Assembly (NCBI GenBank): GCA_964556425.1
Contig: CAZKWC010000030.1
Coordinates: 1-33,682 of the forward strand
From: JALQUL01 sp964556425
GTDB lineage: Bacteria; Pseudomonadota; Gammaproteobacteria; Burkholderiales; Burkholderiaceae_C
Reading direction: 5' to 3'
Length of the DNA stretch: 33,682 nt
The notes beneath the pieces were generated by a model. That model searched no databases and had not been told where the DNA came from. It saw only the letters and a program-made list of their open reading frames with translations. This document shows positions 1 through 8,262 of this stretch, in pieces (within the stretch, counting starts at the first letter, position 1; every line of letters starts with the position of its first letter). The translations under genes and the position numbers were made by a program.

Positions 1-43
1 TCACTTCATTAGCAAGTTAAACCCAAGCCCGTTTTGTATGGTT

Positions 44-100
44 CTCCCCCTGCTTAGGGGGAGTTAAAGGGGGTTACTGAACCCCCTTTAATCTCTTTTT
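44..100 (+). repeat. Two adjacent perfect palindromes, REP-like or terminator-like
   Basis: Two back-to-back hairpins are visible. The first pairs CTCCCCC (44-50) with GGGGGAG (57-63) around a 6-nt loop. The second pairs TTAAAGGGGGTT (64-75) with AACCCCCTTTAA (80-91) around the loop ACTG. A run of five T follows at 96-100, so on the plus strand the second hairpin could terminate a gene lying left of the window. The tandem C-rich/G-rich arrangement also resembles dispersed intergenic palindromes of many proteobacteria. I found no second copy in this window, so the repeat reading is unproven. The rest of 1-201 shows no gene. Confidence 0.55.
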
Positions 101-201
101 GGCTGGGGGATATAAAACTTTAGTCATATAGTCATTTCGTTCACCAGATAAACCCCAGTTCCATGACTTATAAGCGAAATACAATAAGCCGTGGTAATGA
201 A

Positions 202-1113
202 CTAGCCCACTACCACTGCTAATTTTTGTGGTCCAAGACTTAGTTGAATTTCATGAGTAAAGCCTAAAAACTCTCCATCGGCGGCAATAGCTAATGCTTG
301 CTGGCTTTGAATACAAAGGTTTTGGTAGGGATGAGTAAAAACTTCTCTTTGACCTAAGTGTTTGCCAAAGTTTAATAAGGGTAGTAAAGCTAATACACTG
401 ATTTTATTAATATTTCCAGCAATCAATAAGTTAATCTGTTGATCAAAGGCATTGGCATGCGGAGCTGCTGGCAGGCCTCCTCCAAACGTGCGGGTATTGA
501 GGCTAGAGGCTAATAAGGTGCTGCCTTGATGCACAAGTATTGAGGCCTTGTATATGGTGACTTGATTGATTTTTAAAGAAAAAATAGCTTTTATGGTGGC
601 GTATAAATAGCGTAATTTACCGGTTAAAAAGCTAGGCCCCTTGAGTGCCTGAAGAGCCACCTCGGCATCAAAACCACAAGAAAAACTACTTAAAAAAGGG
701 CGATGAAAAGTTTCCTTGTTTATTTGATATTGAGCCAATCCCACATCCATTAATTGCACTGGCTGATGCAGTGCCAGATGTAATGCTTCTTGCCAGCCAA
801 GTTGATGCACCCCTAGTTCACGCGCACAATCATTACCACTACCCCAAGGAATAATAGCTAACTCGAGTTGGCGCTGAAGTAGATTGGGTAATAGCTGAGA
901 AATAGTGCCATCACCTCCCACCACTATAAGCCGGCTATACAAAGGTCGATTCAATACCCATTGCAAAGATTCGTTTAAATTGCTGGCAATATAAACCTCA
1001 AGCTCAATATTGAGATTTTTTAAGAACTGTTTGATAGGATGAATCAGGCGGGCTGCCTGACCACCCCCAGCCAAGGGGTTTAGTAAAATGGCGCTTGAAT
1101 GAGTCATTGGCAT
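202..1113 (-). CDS. Diacylglycerol-kinase-family lipid kinase (YegS/DgkB-like)
   Basis: A 303-aa protein of the usual length for bacterial diacylglycerol/sphingosine-type lipid kinases, which phosphorylate a lipid hydroxyl with ATP at the inner membrane. The nucleotide-binding signature is clear: NPLAGGG at residues 12-18, VVGGDGT at 64-70, and PWGSGNDCAR at 89-98 (family consensus PxGTGNDxAR). The Cys-Gly-Phe-Asp-Ala stretch in the middle is also typical. ATG at 1113 is used; a second ATG lies two codons in, and neither has a clear Shine-Dalgarno site. The gene starts 25 nt after the permease gene ends and runs in the same direction, so it is probably the last gene of the polyamine-type operon, although its function has no obvious link to transport. 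The lipid substrate cannot be told from sequence. Confidence 0.85.
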   Translation of the reverse strand: MPMTHSSAILLNPLAGGGQAARLIHPIKQFLKNLNIELEVYIASNLNESLQWVLNRPLYSRLIVVGGDGTISQLLPNLLQRQLELAIIPWGSGNDCARELGVHQLGWQEALHLALHQPVQLMDVGLAQYQINKETFHRPFLSSFSCGFDAEVALQALKGPSFLTGKLRYLYATIKAIFSLKINQVTIYKASILVHQGSTLLASSLNTRTFGGGLPAAPHANAFDQQINLLIAGNINKISVLALLPLLNFGKHLGQREVFTHPYQNLCIQSQQALAIAADGEFLGFTHEIQLSLGPQKLAVVVG

Positions 1114-1138
1114 TTGTCAATGTCAAAAATACCCATCA

Positions 1139-1948
1139 TTAATGTCCACCTGTTTGCGAGGCAAGACGCCTTACCTTACGTTGGTTTGCTTGCATGATCA
1201 AAAATAAGGCAGTAGAGAAAACAATCATAATGGTAGCCACTGCAGTTAATGCGGGTGTCATGCTGTCTCGTAGGCCACTAAACATTTCCCTAGGCAAAGT
1301 GCGTTGGTCGGGGCCAGAGAGCAATAAAGCAATTACCACATCATCAAATGAGGCTGCAAAAGCAAACACTGCACCAGAGCCCATGGCAGGCACAATAGAG
1401 GGCAAAGTGACTTTCCAAAAAGTGATGTTAGCAGTTGCACCACAAGCGGCTGCGGCTCGTTCTAAATTAGGGTCAAGTAACTCAAGCGCAGTTAACACCG
1501 GAACCACTACAAATGGCACAGCTATCACCGTGTGCATAATCACCAGGCCAGTATAGGTGCTAGTTAATGACAAGGGTGCTAAAAAAAAGTAAGCTGCAAC
1601 AGCAATTAAAATGACCGGCACAATCATAGGAGAGAGCATAATCATTTTTAATAATGACGCCCACCAAGCCCTTTGCCTTGCCAATCCCAAAGAAGCTAAA
1701 GTACCTAAGATTAAAGACAGCACAGTAGCGACTACACCTATCCATAAAGAGCGACCTAATGCGACCATCCATTTGTCGCCTGAAATGACTTCTTCATACC
1801 ATCTAAAAGACAGGCCTGGTAGTGGGTAGGTTAAAAATGAGCCACTAGAAAATGACAAAGGAATAATGGCCGCAATAGGTACCAGCAAAAAAGCCAATAC
1901 CAAGGCACAATAAAAATAATAAGCCAACTTCCATGGAGATGATTTCAT
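1139..1948 (-). CDS. Polyamine-type ABC transporter permease (PotC/PotI-like)
   Basis: A 269-aa inner-membrane permease with about six hydrophobic segments, starting with residues 9-31. The EAA loop that docks the ATPase is at about 163-187 (LERAAAACGA, then the Pro of TLPSIVP). Length and order match the PotC/PotI/YdcV side of spermidine/putrescine importers. It lies 52 nt downstream of the longer permease and belongs to the same minus-strand operon with binding protein, ATPase and aminotransferase. The ATG at 1948 has no good ribosome binding site, so translation may be coupled or rely on an A/U-rich leader. Polyamine or another amine/amino-acid-like cargo is inferred from the family and the neighbouring aminotransferase. 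Confidence 0.88.
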   Translation of the reverse strand: MKSSPWKLAYYFYCALVLAFLLVPIAAIIPLSFSSGSFLTYPLPGLSFRWYEEVISGDKWMVALGRSLWIGVVATVLSLILGTLASLGLARQRAWWASLLKMIMLSPMIVPVILIAVAAYFFLAPLSLTSTYTGLVIMHTVIAVPFVVVPVLTALELLDPNLERAAAACGATANITFWKVTLPSIVPAMGSGAVFAFAASFDDVVIALLLSGPDQRTLPREMFSGLRDSMTPALTAVATIMIVFSTALFLIMQANQRKVRRLASQTGGH

Positions 1949-2000
1949 AAGGGTATCTAAATTAAATTAATTTGGCTTTTGAAAAATAATGAAAACTTAT

Positions 2001-3182
2001 TTAGCCCATTGACATGACTTTGCCACCCGACAATTTATGGGCCACATAGTACAAGATAATCGTGCTTAAAAGCATTACCACGCCAAGCGCGGCAGCCATA
2101 CCCCAGTTACCCGTTTCAGTGGTATAACTAGCAACAAAATAAGAAAGCATTTGGTCAGATCCACCACCTACTAAAGCAGGGGTAATGTAGTAACCTAAAG
2201 CCAAAATAAAGACCATTAAGCCGCCTGCTGCAATGCCTGGAATCGCCATGGGTAGATAGACTCTAAAAAAAGCAGTCACTGGGTGAGCACCCAAACTTCC
2301 AGCGGCTTTCATGTACTGAGGGCCAATACCTTTAAGCACACTGTATAAAGGCAAAATCATAAATGGCAACAACACATGCGTCATGGCAACTAAAACACCT
2401 GTGCGGTTATAAATTAAGGTGAGTGGCTCGGCAATCATACCCAATTTCATTAAAATTGAGTTGACTAAACCCTCTCGTTGCAACACTACCACCCAAGCGG
2501 CAGTTCTCACCAGTAAAGAAGTCCAAAACGGTAATAGCACCAACACCATTAACCAGTCGGCAGTTTTTTCTTTAACTTGCGTTAATAACATGGCCACTGG
2601 AAAACCCAACAAAATACATAAAATAGTGACGGTTGCACTAATCATTAAAGTGCGTAGTAATACATCAATATAAATACGATTAGTTTCTTCGGTTAAAACA
2701 ATAGAGCCGTCTATGGTTTTCTTTAAGTCAAGGGCAGACAACAAGTAATAACTTGAAACGGGTCCTTGTGCATTTTGTATAGAAGCAAAAAATTGAGGAC
2801 TGACCAATAAAGGGTCAATCTCTTGAAAATATTGTGCGGTAAAAACAGTGTTAGGGTTAGCACTTTTGGCCGAACCTACCGCTCGAGCAGCGCGCATCAA
2901 GGTGCTGCGAACACCATTGACCTCATAATTTAAACGCCTAGCTGCATCGGCTAATGTTTCTTTATGCCTAGCAATTAGCAAGTCAGTAGCCATGGCTTGA
3001 TACACTTGTGGAGGTATCGCTTGAGTGGCTTGCCAGTTTTCAAGAGCCACAATAGTTTTCGGAAAAGCCAAACCCACTTCTGTTTCACGAACAGAAAGTG
3101 AAAGTAACCAAATTAAAGGCGCAAGAAAAAACACCGCTAAATAGGCAGCCAAAGGAATGGATAATAAAGAACGGTGGCGCAT
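2001..3182 (-). CDS. Polyamine-type ABC transporter permease with long N-terminal insertion (PotB/PotH-like)
   Basis: A 393-aa permease. The C-terminal two thirds (from about 170) is a standard PotB-like membrane domain with five hydrophobic segments and an EAA loop at about 289-315 (YMKAAGSLGA, then PMAIPG). The first membrane helix is at about 8-30. Between it and the second helix lies a soluble stretch of roughly 135 residues (about 33-170), much longer than in E. coli PotB (about 285 aa in total). By topology this stretch should face the periplasm, where it could contact the binding protein. Longer permeases of this sort occur in some proteobacterial transporters of the family, so this is a subfamily trait rather than a fusion artefact. 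Starts at ATG 3182 without an obvious Shine-Dalgarno site. Confidence 0.87.
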   Translation of the reverse strand: MRHRSLLSIPLAAYLAVFFLAPLIWLLSLSVRETEVGLAFPKTIVALENWQATQAIPPQVYQAMATDLLIARHKETLADAARRLNYEVNGVRSTLMRAARAVGSAKSANPNTVFTAQYFQEIDPLLVSPQFFASIQNAQGPVSSYYLLSALDLKKTIDGSIVLTEETNRIYIDVLLRTLMISATVTILCILLGFPVAMLLTQVKEKTADWLMVLVLLPFWTSLLVRTAAWVVVLQREGLVNSILMKLGMIAEPLTLIYNRTGVLVAMTHVLLPFMILPLYSVLKGIGPQYMKAAGSLGAHPVTAFFRVYLPMAIPGIAAGGLMVFILALGYYITPALVGGGSDQMLSYFVASYTTETGNWGMAAALGVVMLLSTIILYYVAHKLSGGKVMSMG

Positions 3183-3273
3183 AGGTATAGCTTATTTTTT
3201 CTAGTGCAGAAATAAAAAACAAAAACAAAAAAGCAAGAGCTTGAACTACCTCAATGAAATAAACCCAGTTGAT

Positions 3274-3303
3274 GAGCTAGGGTGAGAAGTTTCACCCTAG
3301 CTC
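3274..3303 (-). other. Intercistronic RNA hairpin after the binding-protein gene
   Basis: A perfect 12-bp inverted repeat, GAGCTAGGGTGA (3274-3285) and TCACCCTAGCTC (3292-3303), with a 6-nt loop. It sits in the 179-nt gap between the binding-protein gene and the downstream permease gene. No T-run follows on the transcribed (minus) strand, so it is not a classical terminator. In ABC operons such hairpins often block 3' decay of the binding-protein mRNA and so raise its level over the permeases. That role is inferred here. Confidence 0.6.
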
Positions 3304-3361
3304 TTACTGTTACTAATTGATATTGAGCAACATTCAATTTTCAATAATTAATTAAAATTAA

Positions 3362-4420
3362 TTATTTTGTACCTGACCATTTTGCCCAACGCTCAGCTAA
3401 TTTGTCGCCGTTATCAATCCAGAATTTTGCATCTTCTGGGAATGCAACGTTTAAGTTGTCTGGATTAGTCGGTAAGTCAGCGCGCAATGCTTTGTCAATG
3501 AGTGGGTAAGCCGCACCGTTGGTAACACCATATAAAACATACTTAGGTAATTTGGCTTGGTTTTCTGCGCGACCAGCAAACTCTAAGAATTTTTCAGCGT
3601 TGGCTTTGTTAGGAGTGCCCTTCATAATGACAAAACTGTCCATGGTGTAAGGAGTATCTTTCCAAACAATTTTGAAGTTCTTTTTGTCTTTATCGTTGGC
3701 TGCAGAAATACGACCGTTATAAGCAGTGGTCATGACGACATCGCCAGCGGCCAACATTTGTGGTGGTTGTGCGCCACTCTTCCAAAATACCAAATCAGCT
3801 TTAACAGAGTCTAATTTTTTGAAAGCACGTTCTACACCTTCAGGAGTGCGCAATGTTTTATAAACATCTTTAGAAGAAACGCCGTCTGCAATCAAAGCAA
3901 TTTCAAGATTCCATTTGGCACCATTGCGAATTGCACGTTTGCCAGGGAATTTTTTGTTATCGAAAAAGTCATTCCAACCTTTTGGAGTATTACCCTTGAG
4001 TTTGTCGCCATCATAGGACAAAACCAAATTGTAAATAATGGCGCCAATACCGCATTGGTGAACTGTACCTGGTAAATAACGGTTAGCACCACCAATTTTG
4101 CTGGCATCTAATTTTTCGTATAAACCTTCATCGCAACCCACTTCGAGTTCATCGGCTTCTACTTGTACGACGTCCCAAGTGCTATTGCCACCTTTGATTT
4201 TAGTGCGCAATACACCAATACCACCATCCCAAGCTTCATCAGTCATTTTGACACCAGTGGCCATAAAGGGTTTAAAATAAACCTCTTTTTGACCATCTTG
4301 ATAAGCACCACCCCATGACACCACATTAAGGTCGCGTGATTGAGCATTAACACCAAGCGTTGCTGCTGCTACTGCCGATGTGGCTAATAATTGGATTAAA
4401 GTTTTCTTTTTCAATTGCAT
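3362..4420 (-). CDS. Periplasmic polyamine-type ABC substrate-binding protein (PotD/PotF-like)
   Basis: A 352-aa exported binding protein. A Sec signal peptide is evident (LKKKT, hydrophobic residues 8-22, cleavage likely after Ala26 in GVNA-Q). The mature part opens with LNVVSWGGAYQ, the usual beginning of family-1/PotD-like binding proteins (consensus near LxVxxWGGxY). Two cysteines, C96 and C123, may form a disulfide. It would deliver substrate to the two permeases encoded downstream. Start choice is ambiguous: AAGGAG (4421-4426) abuts the ATG at 4420 with no spacer, whereas TTG at 4414, two codons in, would have a 6-nt spacer and still give a normal signal peptide (MKKKT). The ligand cannot be predicted; a diamine, polyamine or amino-acid derivative fits the context. 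Confidence 0.86.
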   Translation of the reverse strand: MQLKKKTLIQLLATSAVAAATLGVNAQSRDLNVVSWGGAYQDGQKEVYFKPFMATGVKMTDEAWDGGIGVLRTKIKGGNSTWDVVQVEADELEVGCDEGLYEKLDASKIGGANRYLPGTVHQCGIGAIIYNLVLSYDGDKLKGNTPKGWNDFFDNKKFPGKRAIRNGAKWNLEIALIADGVSSKDVYKTLRTPEGVERAFKKLDSVKADLVFWKSGAQPPQMLAAGDVVMTTAYNGRISAANDKDKKNFKIVWKDTPYTMDSFVIMKGTPNKANAEKFLEFAGRAENQAKLPKYVLYGVTNGAAYPLIDKALRADLPTNPDNLNVAFPEDAKFWIDNGDKLAERWAKWSGTK

Positions 4421-4498
4421 CTCCTTCGCATCGCTGACAAATTAGTGGGATGGATATCCGCACCTTACATTTTCAGGGTTAATCATTTAATTGAATAA

Positions 4499-5629
4499 TT
4501 AACCTTGAAAAACCCATGTATCAAGAGCATTAAACTCTATGAATAAATTTTGACCAATTGCTAATCCTGCAGGAATTAACGAGCCAGGCAATTTAGCTAA
4601 CCATTGAACCGATTCAGTGCTTGAGTTACCTAACTGAGGTAGTTGTAATAACAATCGAGCATGATCGCCTTGATGAATAATATCTTGTACGGTTGCATTT
4701 AATCGATTGACATTTGCCGAGCTACTGACAGTGGTGTTGTCATTAGAGGACTCCACAAGTCTTAAGAACTCTGGCCTTACACAAACGGTAGAAACTGAAC
4801 CGGTATTCATTTGAGCACCTATTGCAGGACGAGCAAACAAATTAAAACCTTGCGCAGTTTTGATTTCTACAGAGTTATGATTTTGAGCAACAACAGTGCC
4901 AGTAGTTAAGTTGTTATCGCCTAAAAAACTAGCTACAAATGGATTGCTTGGTTGATGATAAAGTTCGGTCGGGCTACCTAGCTGCGAAATACGTCCTTTA
5001 TTAAACACAACAATTCGATCTGACAATGTCATGGCCTCTGATTGATCGTGAGTCACAAACACCATAGTCACGCCTAATTCACGATGCAAACGTCTGATTT
5101 CAAGTTGCATTTCTTCGCGTAATTTTTTATCTAAGGCCGATAAAGGCTCATCCATTAACACGAGTTTTGGCTCGAATACCAAAGCCCTAGCTAAAGCTAC
5201 ACGTTGCTGCTGGCCCCCTGATAACTGAACTGGTTTGCGATTGGCGTAATCAGCTAATTGCACTTTGGCTAGTGCTTGTTTCACACGTTGATCAATTTCA
5301 GTGGCGGGCACTTTTCTCACTGAGAGTGGAAACGCCACATTTTGCGCAACCGTCATGTGCGGAAACAAAGAATAACTTTGGAACACTACACCCATATTGC
5401 GCTGATGCGGAGGCAGACTCTCAATGGCTTTGCCATCTAATAAAATTTGTCCACTGGTGGGCGCTTCAAAACCCGCTAACAACATTAAAGTGGTAGTTTT
5501 ACCAGAGCCAGATGGCCCCAATAAAGTTAAAAACTCGCCAGCTTCAATCTCTAGGTTCAGTTCTTCGATCGCCGCAGTGCTACTTCCGGGGTAGCGTTTA
5601 ACAATATTTTTAAACTCAATTAAAGCCAT
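4499..5629 (-). CDS. Polyamine-type ABC transporter ATP-binding protein (PotA-like)
   Basis: A 376-aa ATPase with all expected motifs: Walker A GPSGSGKTT (38-46), Q-loop FQSYSLFPH (83-91), signature LSGGQ (136-140), Walker B VLMDEP (157-162) and the switch His in VTHDQ (H194). The C-terminal 140 residues form the regulatory TOBE-type region typical of PotA/MalK/UgpC. It energises import through the two permeases encoded downstream. Its first 10 nt overlap the end of the aminotransferase gene, which suggests translational coupling. Only a weak GGG element precedes the ATG. Confidence 0.9.
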   Translation of the reverse strand: MALIEFKNIVKRYPGSSTAAIEELNLEIEAGEFLTLLGPSGSGKTTTLMLLAGFEAPTSGQILLDGKAIESLPPHQRNMGVVFQSYSLFPHMTVAQNVAFPLSVRKVPATEIDQRVKQALAKVQLADYANRKPVQLSGGQQQRVALARALVFEPKLVLMDEPLSALDKKLREEMQLEIRRLHRELGVTMVFVTHDQSEAMTLSDRIVVFNKGRISQLGSPTELYHQPSNPFVASFLGDNNLTTGTVVAQNHNSVEIKTAQGFNLFARPAIGAQMNTGSVSTVCVRPEFLRLVESSNDNTTVSSSANVNRLNATVQDIIHQGDHARLLLQLPQLGNSSTESVQWLAKLPGSLIPAGLAIGQNLFIEFNALDTWVFQG

Positions 5630-6993
5630 GTTTTAACCCATTGATGCGTATCTTCAAGTGCCATTGCAAGGCGATCAGTTAGTTGTTTAATTTGTTCAGG
5701 GTTAATAATTAAAGGTGGGGAAATGGCAATAATGTCACCACCTAATACACGTGTAATGAGGCCGTGAGCTTGAGCTCTAGCCACCATATAAGCGCCTACA
5801 CCTTTGCTTGGCTCGAAAGGTTTTCTTGAGGCAGGATCTTGGGCTAATTCAATGGCACCAATGAGACCAATACTGCGTACATCACCCACAATAGGATGAC
5901 CTTTGAATTGAACTAAATTGGCAGCCAAATGAGGTCCCATATCTTGTACATGTTGGAACACATTATCTTGTTGATAAATACTAAGCGTTTCAAGGGCTAC
6001 CGCACAGGCAACAGGATGACCACTATAAGTGAAGCCATGACCAAAAGTACCAATTTTGGCACTGGCATCTGCAATGGTTTGATAGACCTCGTTACTCACA
6101 AATAAAGCTGACATTGGCACATAAGCCGAAGTCAGCATTTTTGCTACTGTGATCATATCGGGTTGCAAGTTGTAATGGCTGCTGGCAAAGGCACTTCCTA
6201 TACGACCAAAGCCGGTAATTACTTCATCGACGCAAAATAAAATATCATGTTTTTTAAGAATCGCTTGGACACGTTCGAAATAGCCGTCTGGTGGAATAAT
6301 CACACCACCCGCACCTTGAATAGGCTCAGCAAAAAAAGCGGCGATGGTTTCAGGGCCTTCTTTGGCAATCGTATCTTCGAGTTCTTGGATTAAACGATTT
6401 AAAAACTGTTCTGGCGTTTCAGAGGCTGCACCAAATTGATAAAAATGTGGTGCACCCACACGAATAACGCCTTCAATTGGCAAATCAAACATCGCATGAT
6501 TGGCTGGTAAACCAGTAAGGGAAGCACTGGCTAAAGTAACGCCGTGATAACCTTTATTGCGGGCAATGATTTTTTTCTTTTGTGGTTTGCCACGTGCGTT
6601 GTTGTAATAACGAATTAATTTGACGGCAGTGTCATTTGACTCGGAGCCAGAATTGGCAAAAATGACTCGGCTGTCTTTCATGGGGGCCATAGCCGTGAGT
6701 TGCTCTACTAACTCTGGAACTCGGCCAGGCACCTTACCTGTAAAAGAGTGGTAGAAAGGCAGAGTTTGCAGTTGTTTATGAGCGGCTTCCACTAAACGCG
6801 ATTCAGAAAAACCTAATGAAGTACACCATAAACCAGCCATGCTTTCGATGTAGGCCTTGCCATTTTCGTCAAAAACTTCAATGCCTTTACCAGAGGTAAT
6901 AACCAGTGGTCCCGTTTTTTCAAATTGTCGAAGTTGTGTATATGGGTGAAGGTGATGGGCAATATCGTTTTGGCCGATTTTTGAAATAGTCAT
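5620..6993 (-). CDS. Class III omega-aminotransferase (putrescine/omega-amino acid:pyruvate type)
   Basis: A PLP-dependent enzyme of 457 aa from ATG 6993. Visible motifs are FANSGSESND (112-121), EPIQGAGG (223-230), VDEVITGFGR with the pyridine-N-binding Asp (D256), and the Schiff-base lysine in VAKMLTSAY (K285). The best match by memory is the SpuC/putrescine-pyruvate or beta-alanine-pyruvate aminotransferase group, which usually has AKGLTSAY; the Met after Lys is a small deviation. A longer reading from TTG 7026 is possible, but its first codon falls inside a plausible -10 hexamer (7026-7031), so ATG 6993 is preferred. As first gene of the operon it probably deaminates the amine imported by the transporter encoded downstream. 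The substrate is inferred. Confidence 0.85.
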   Translation of the reverse strand: MTISKIGQNDIAHHLHPYTQLRQFEKTGPLVITSGKGIEVFDENGKAYIESMAGLWCTSLGFSESRLVEAAHKQLQTLPFYHSFTGKVPGRVPELVEQLTAMAPMKDSRVIFANSGSESNDTAVKLIRYYNNARGKPQKKKIIARNKGYHGVTLASASLTGLPANHAMFDLPIEGVIRVGAPHFYQFGAASETPEQFLNRLIQELEDTIAKEGPETIAAFFAEPIQGAGGVIIPPDGYFERVQAILKKHDILFCVDEVITGFGRIGSAFASSHYNLQPDMITVAKMLTSAYVPMSALFVSNEVYQTIADASAKIGTFGHGFTYSGHPVACAVALETLSIYQQDNVFQHVQDMGPHLAANLVQFKGHPIVGDVRSIGLIGAIELAQDPASRKPFEPSKGVGAYMVARAQAHGLITRVLGGDIIAISPPLIINPEQIKQLTDRLAMALEDTHQWVKTWL

Positions 6994-7025
6994 GGTTGAG
7001 CAGTTAAAAGTACAAAAGTCGTTCA

Positions 7026-7054
7026 ATCATGAACAAAAAAAAATAAAAGGTCAA
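7026..7054 (-). promoter_or_regulatory. Candidate sigma70 promoter for the aminotransferase/pot-like operon
   Basis: On the minus strand TTGACC (7049-7054) lies exactly 17 nt before CATGAT (7026-7031), giving 5/6 and 4/6 matches to the -35 and -10 consensus. A start near 7019 would leave a leader of about 25 nt before ATG 6993. Found by eye only, in an AT-rich region where chance matches are common. Confidence 0.35.
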
Positions 7055-7386
7055 TCAATTCCGAGTTGAACAGTTGGAATGAGTAGTCAAAATGATGCGC
7101 TATTAGACAGTTGAATAAAAGGATTTCAATTGGGCTTAACAAAACAATTAACTACAACTGTAAGTATGCACTTTACAAATGAGTTACAGAGACGGTATTT
7201 ACCCTAAAAACTTGGTTCAGCCCTTGTATCAATGGCCTTGCAAAGAAGAAATTTTTCAAGCGCTATTAATTCACTGTCACCGATATGACTAATAAGTGTG
7301 TTTTAGAGGGAGATGCAGGAAAAACCCTTACTGGTTTCTGACCAAAAAAAGTTATAAACAAGCTTCTCTAACCAACAGGAGGCTCT
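7031..7386. promoter_or_regulatory. Divergent intergenic control region without a protein gene
   Basis: About 355 nt separate the divergent aminotransferase and livH genes. I see no RNA gene and no ORF of convincing length. ACAGTTG occurs at 7070-7076 and 7107-7113 and in inverted form (CAACTGT) at 7155-7161; these may be half-sites for a regulator. A 14-codon reading frame (7313-7357) preceded by GAGGGAG could be a leader peptide. TATAAA at 7353-7358 is a weak -10 candidate for livH but lacks a good -35. A strong AGGAGG (7377-7382) sits 4 nt before the livH GTG start. Confidence 0.5.
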
Positions 7387-8262
7387 GTGGATTTTTTACA
7401 GCAGGTTATCAGTGGCCTGGCACAAGGCTGTATTTACGGCTTAATTGCCCTGGGTTTTGTACTGATTTATAAAGGCACAGAAACAGTGAGTTTTGCTCAA
7501 GGCGAACTCATGATGCTAGGTGCTTTTGGTGGCTATGTTGCCATGAACACCCTAGGTTTCCCGTTTTGGTTATCGACACTCAGTAGTATTGCGGCAATGG
7601 CAATTTTTGGCATGTTACTCGAGAGAGTAGTCATAAGGCCAATTTTAGGACAGCCTGCATTTTCAATTGTCATGCTCACCATTGGTATTGGTTATACGGC
7701 ACGTGGCTTAGTCACCATGATTCCTGTCTTGGGCACAGAGACTCACACCTTAGCAGTACCCTATAAAGATGAAATTTACCAATTGGGTAGTTTGGTAATT
7801 GGTGTAGAACAAATCGTCATTATTGCCGTCACCATTGTTTTATGTTTGGCTTTATTTTTACTTTTTAAATACAGCAAAATTGGTATTGCCATGCAGGCCT
7901 CTTCACAAAACCAATTAGCCGCTTATTACATGGGCATTCCTGTTAAAAGCATCAATGGTTTGGTTTGGGGTTTAGCTGCTGCTGTGGCGGCTGTAGCTGG
8001 TATTTTATTGGCTCCTATTACCTTTGTTCACGTCAATATGGGTTTTATTGGTTTAAAAGCTTTTCCTGCTGCAGTTGTGGGCGGTTTTGGTAGTTTGCCA
8101 GGAGCCATTATTGGAGGCTTAATCATTGGTGTTGCTGAGTCACTAGCTGGCTTTTATGCCCCCGAAGGAGTTAAAGATATTGCGGCCTATATCATTGTGT
8201 TATTAATGTTAATGATTAAGCCTAATGGTTTGTTTGGCGAAAAATTGCGGAAGAAAGTCTAA
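7387..8262 (+). CDS. Branched-chain amino acid-type ABC permease (LivH-like)
   Basis: A 291-aa hydrophobic permease of the HAAT/LivH family. The N-terminal GLIALGFVLIYKGT and FAQGELMMLGAF segments (about 19-47) and the C-terminal GGFGSLPGAIIGGLIIG segment are characteristic. Translation starts at GTG 7387, chosen because a near-perfect AGGAGG lies 4 nt upstream. It is the first gene of a six-gene plus-strand operon and its stop overlaps the livM start by one base. Cargo is probably not limited to leucine-type amino acids: members of this family next to acyl-CoA synthetases are thought to carry organic acids, but that is inference. Confidence 0.9.
   Translation: MDFLQQVISGLAQGCIYGLIALGFVLIYKGTETVSFAQGELMMLGAFGGYVAMNTLGFPFWLSTLSSIAAMAIFGMLLERVVIRPILGQPAFSIVMLTIGIGYTARGLVTMIPVLGTETHTLAVPYKDEIYQLGSLVIGVEQIVIIAVTIVLCLALFLLFKYSKIGIAMQASSQNQLAAYYMGIPVKSINGLVWGLAAAVAAVAGILLAPITFVHVNMGFIGLKAFPAAVVGGFGSLPGAIIGGLIIGVAESLAGFYAPEGVKDIAAYIIVLLMLMIKPNGLFGEKLRKKV

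Noticed and set aside
645..854. Plus-strand frame of 69 codons inside the lipid kinase gene
   Set aside because: It is antisense to conserved kinase sequence and has no family features.
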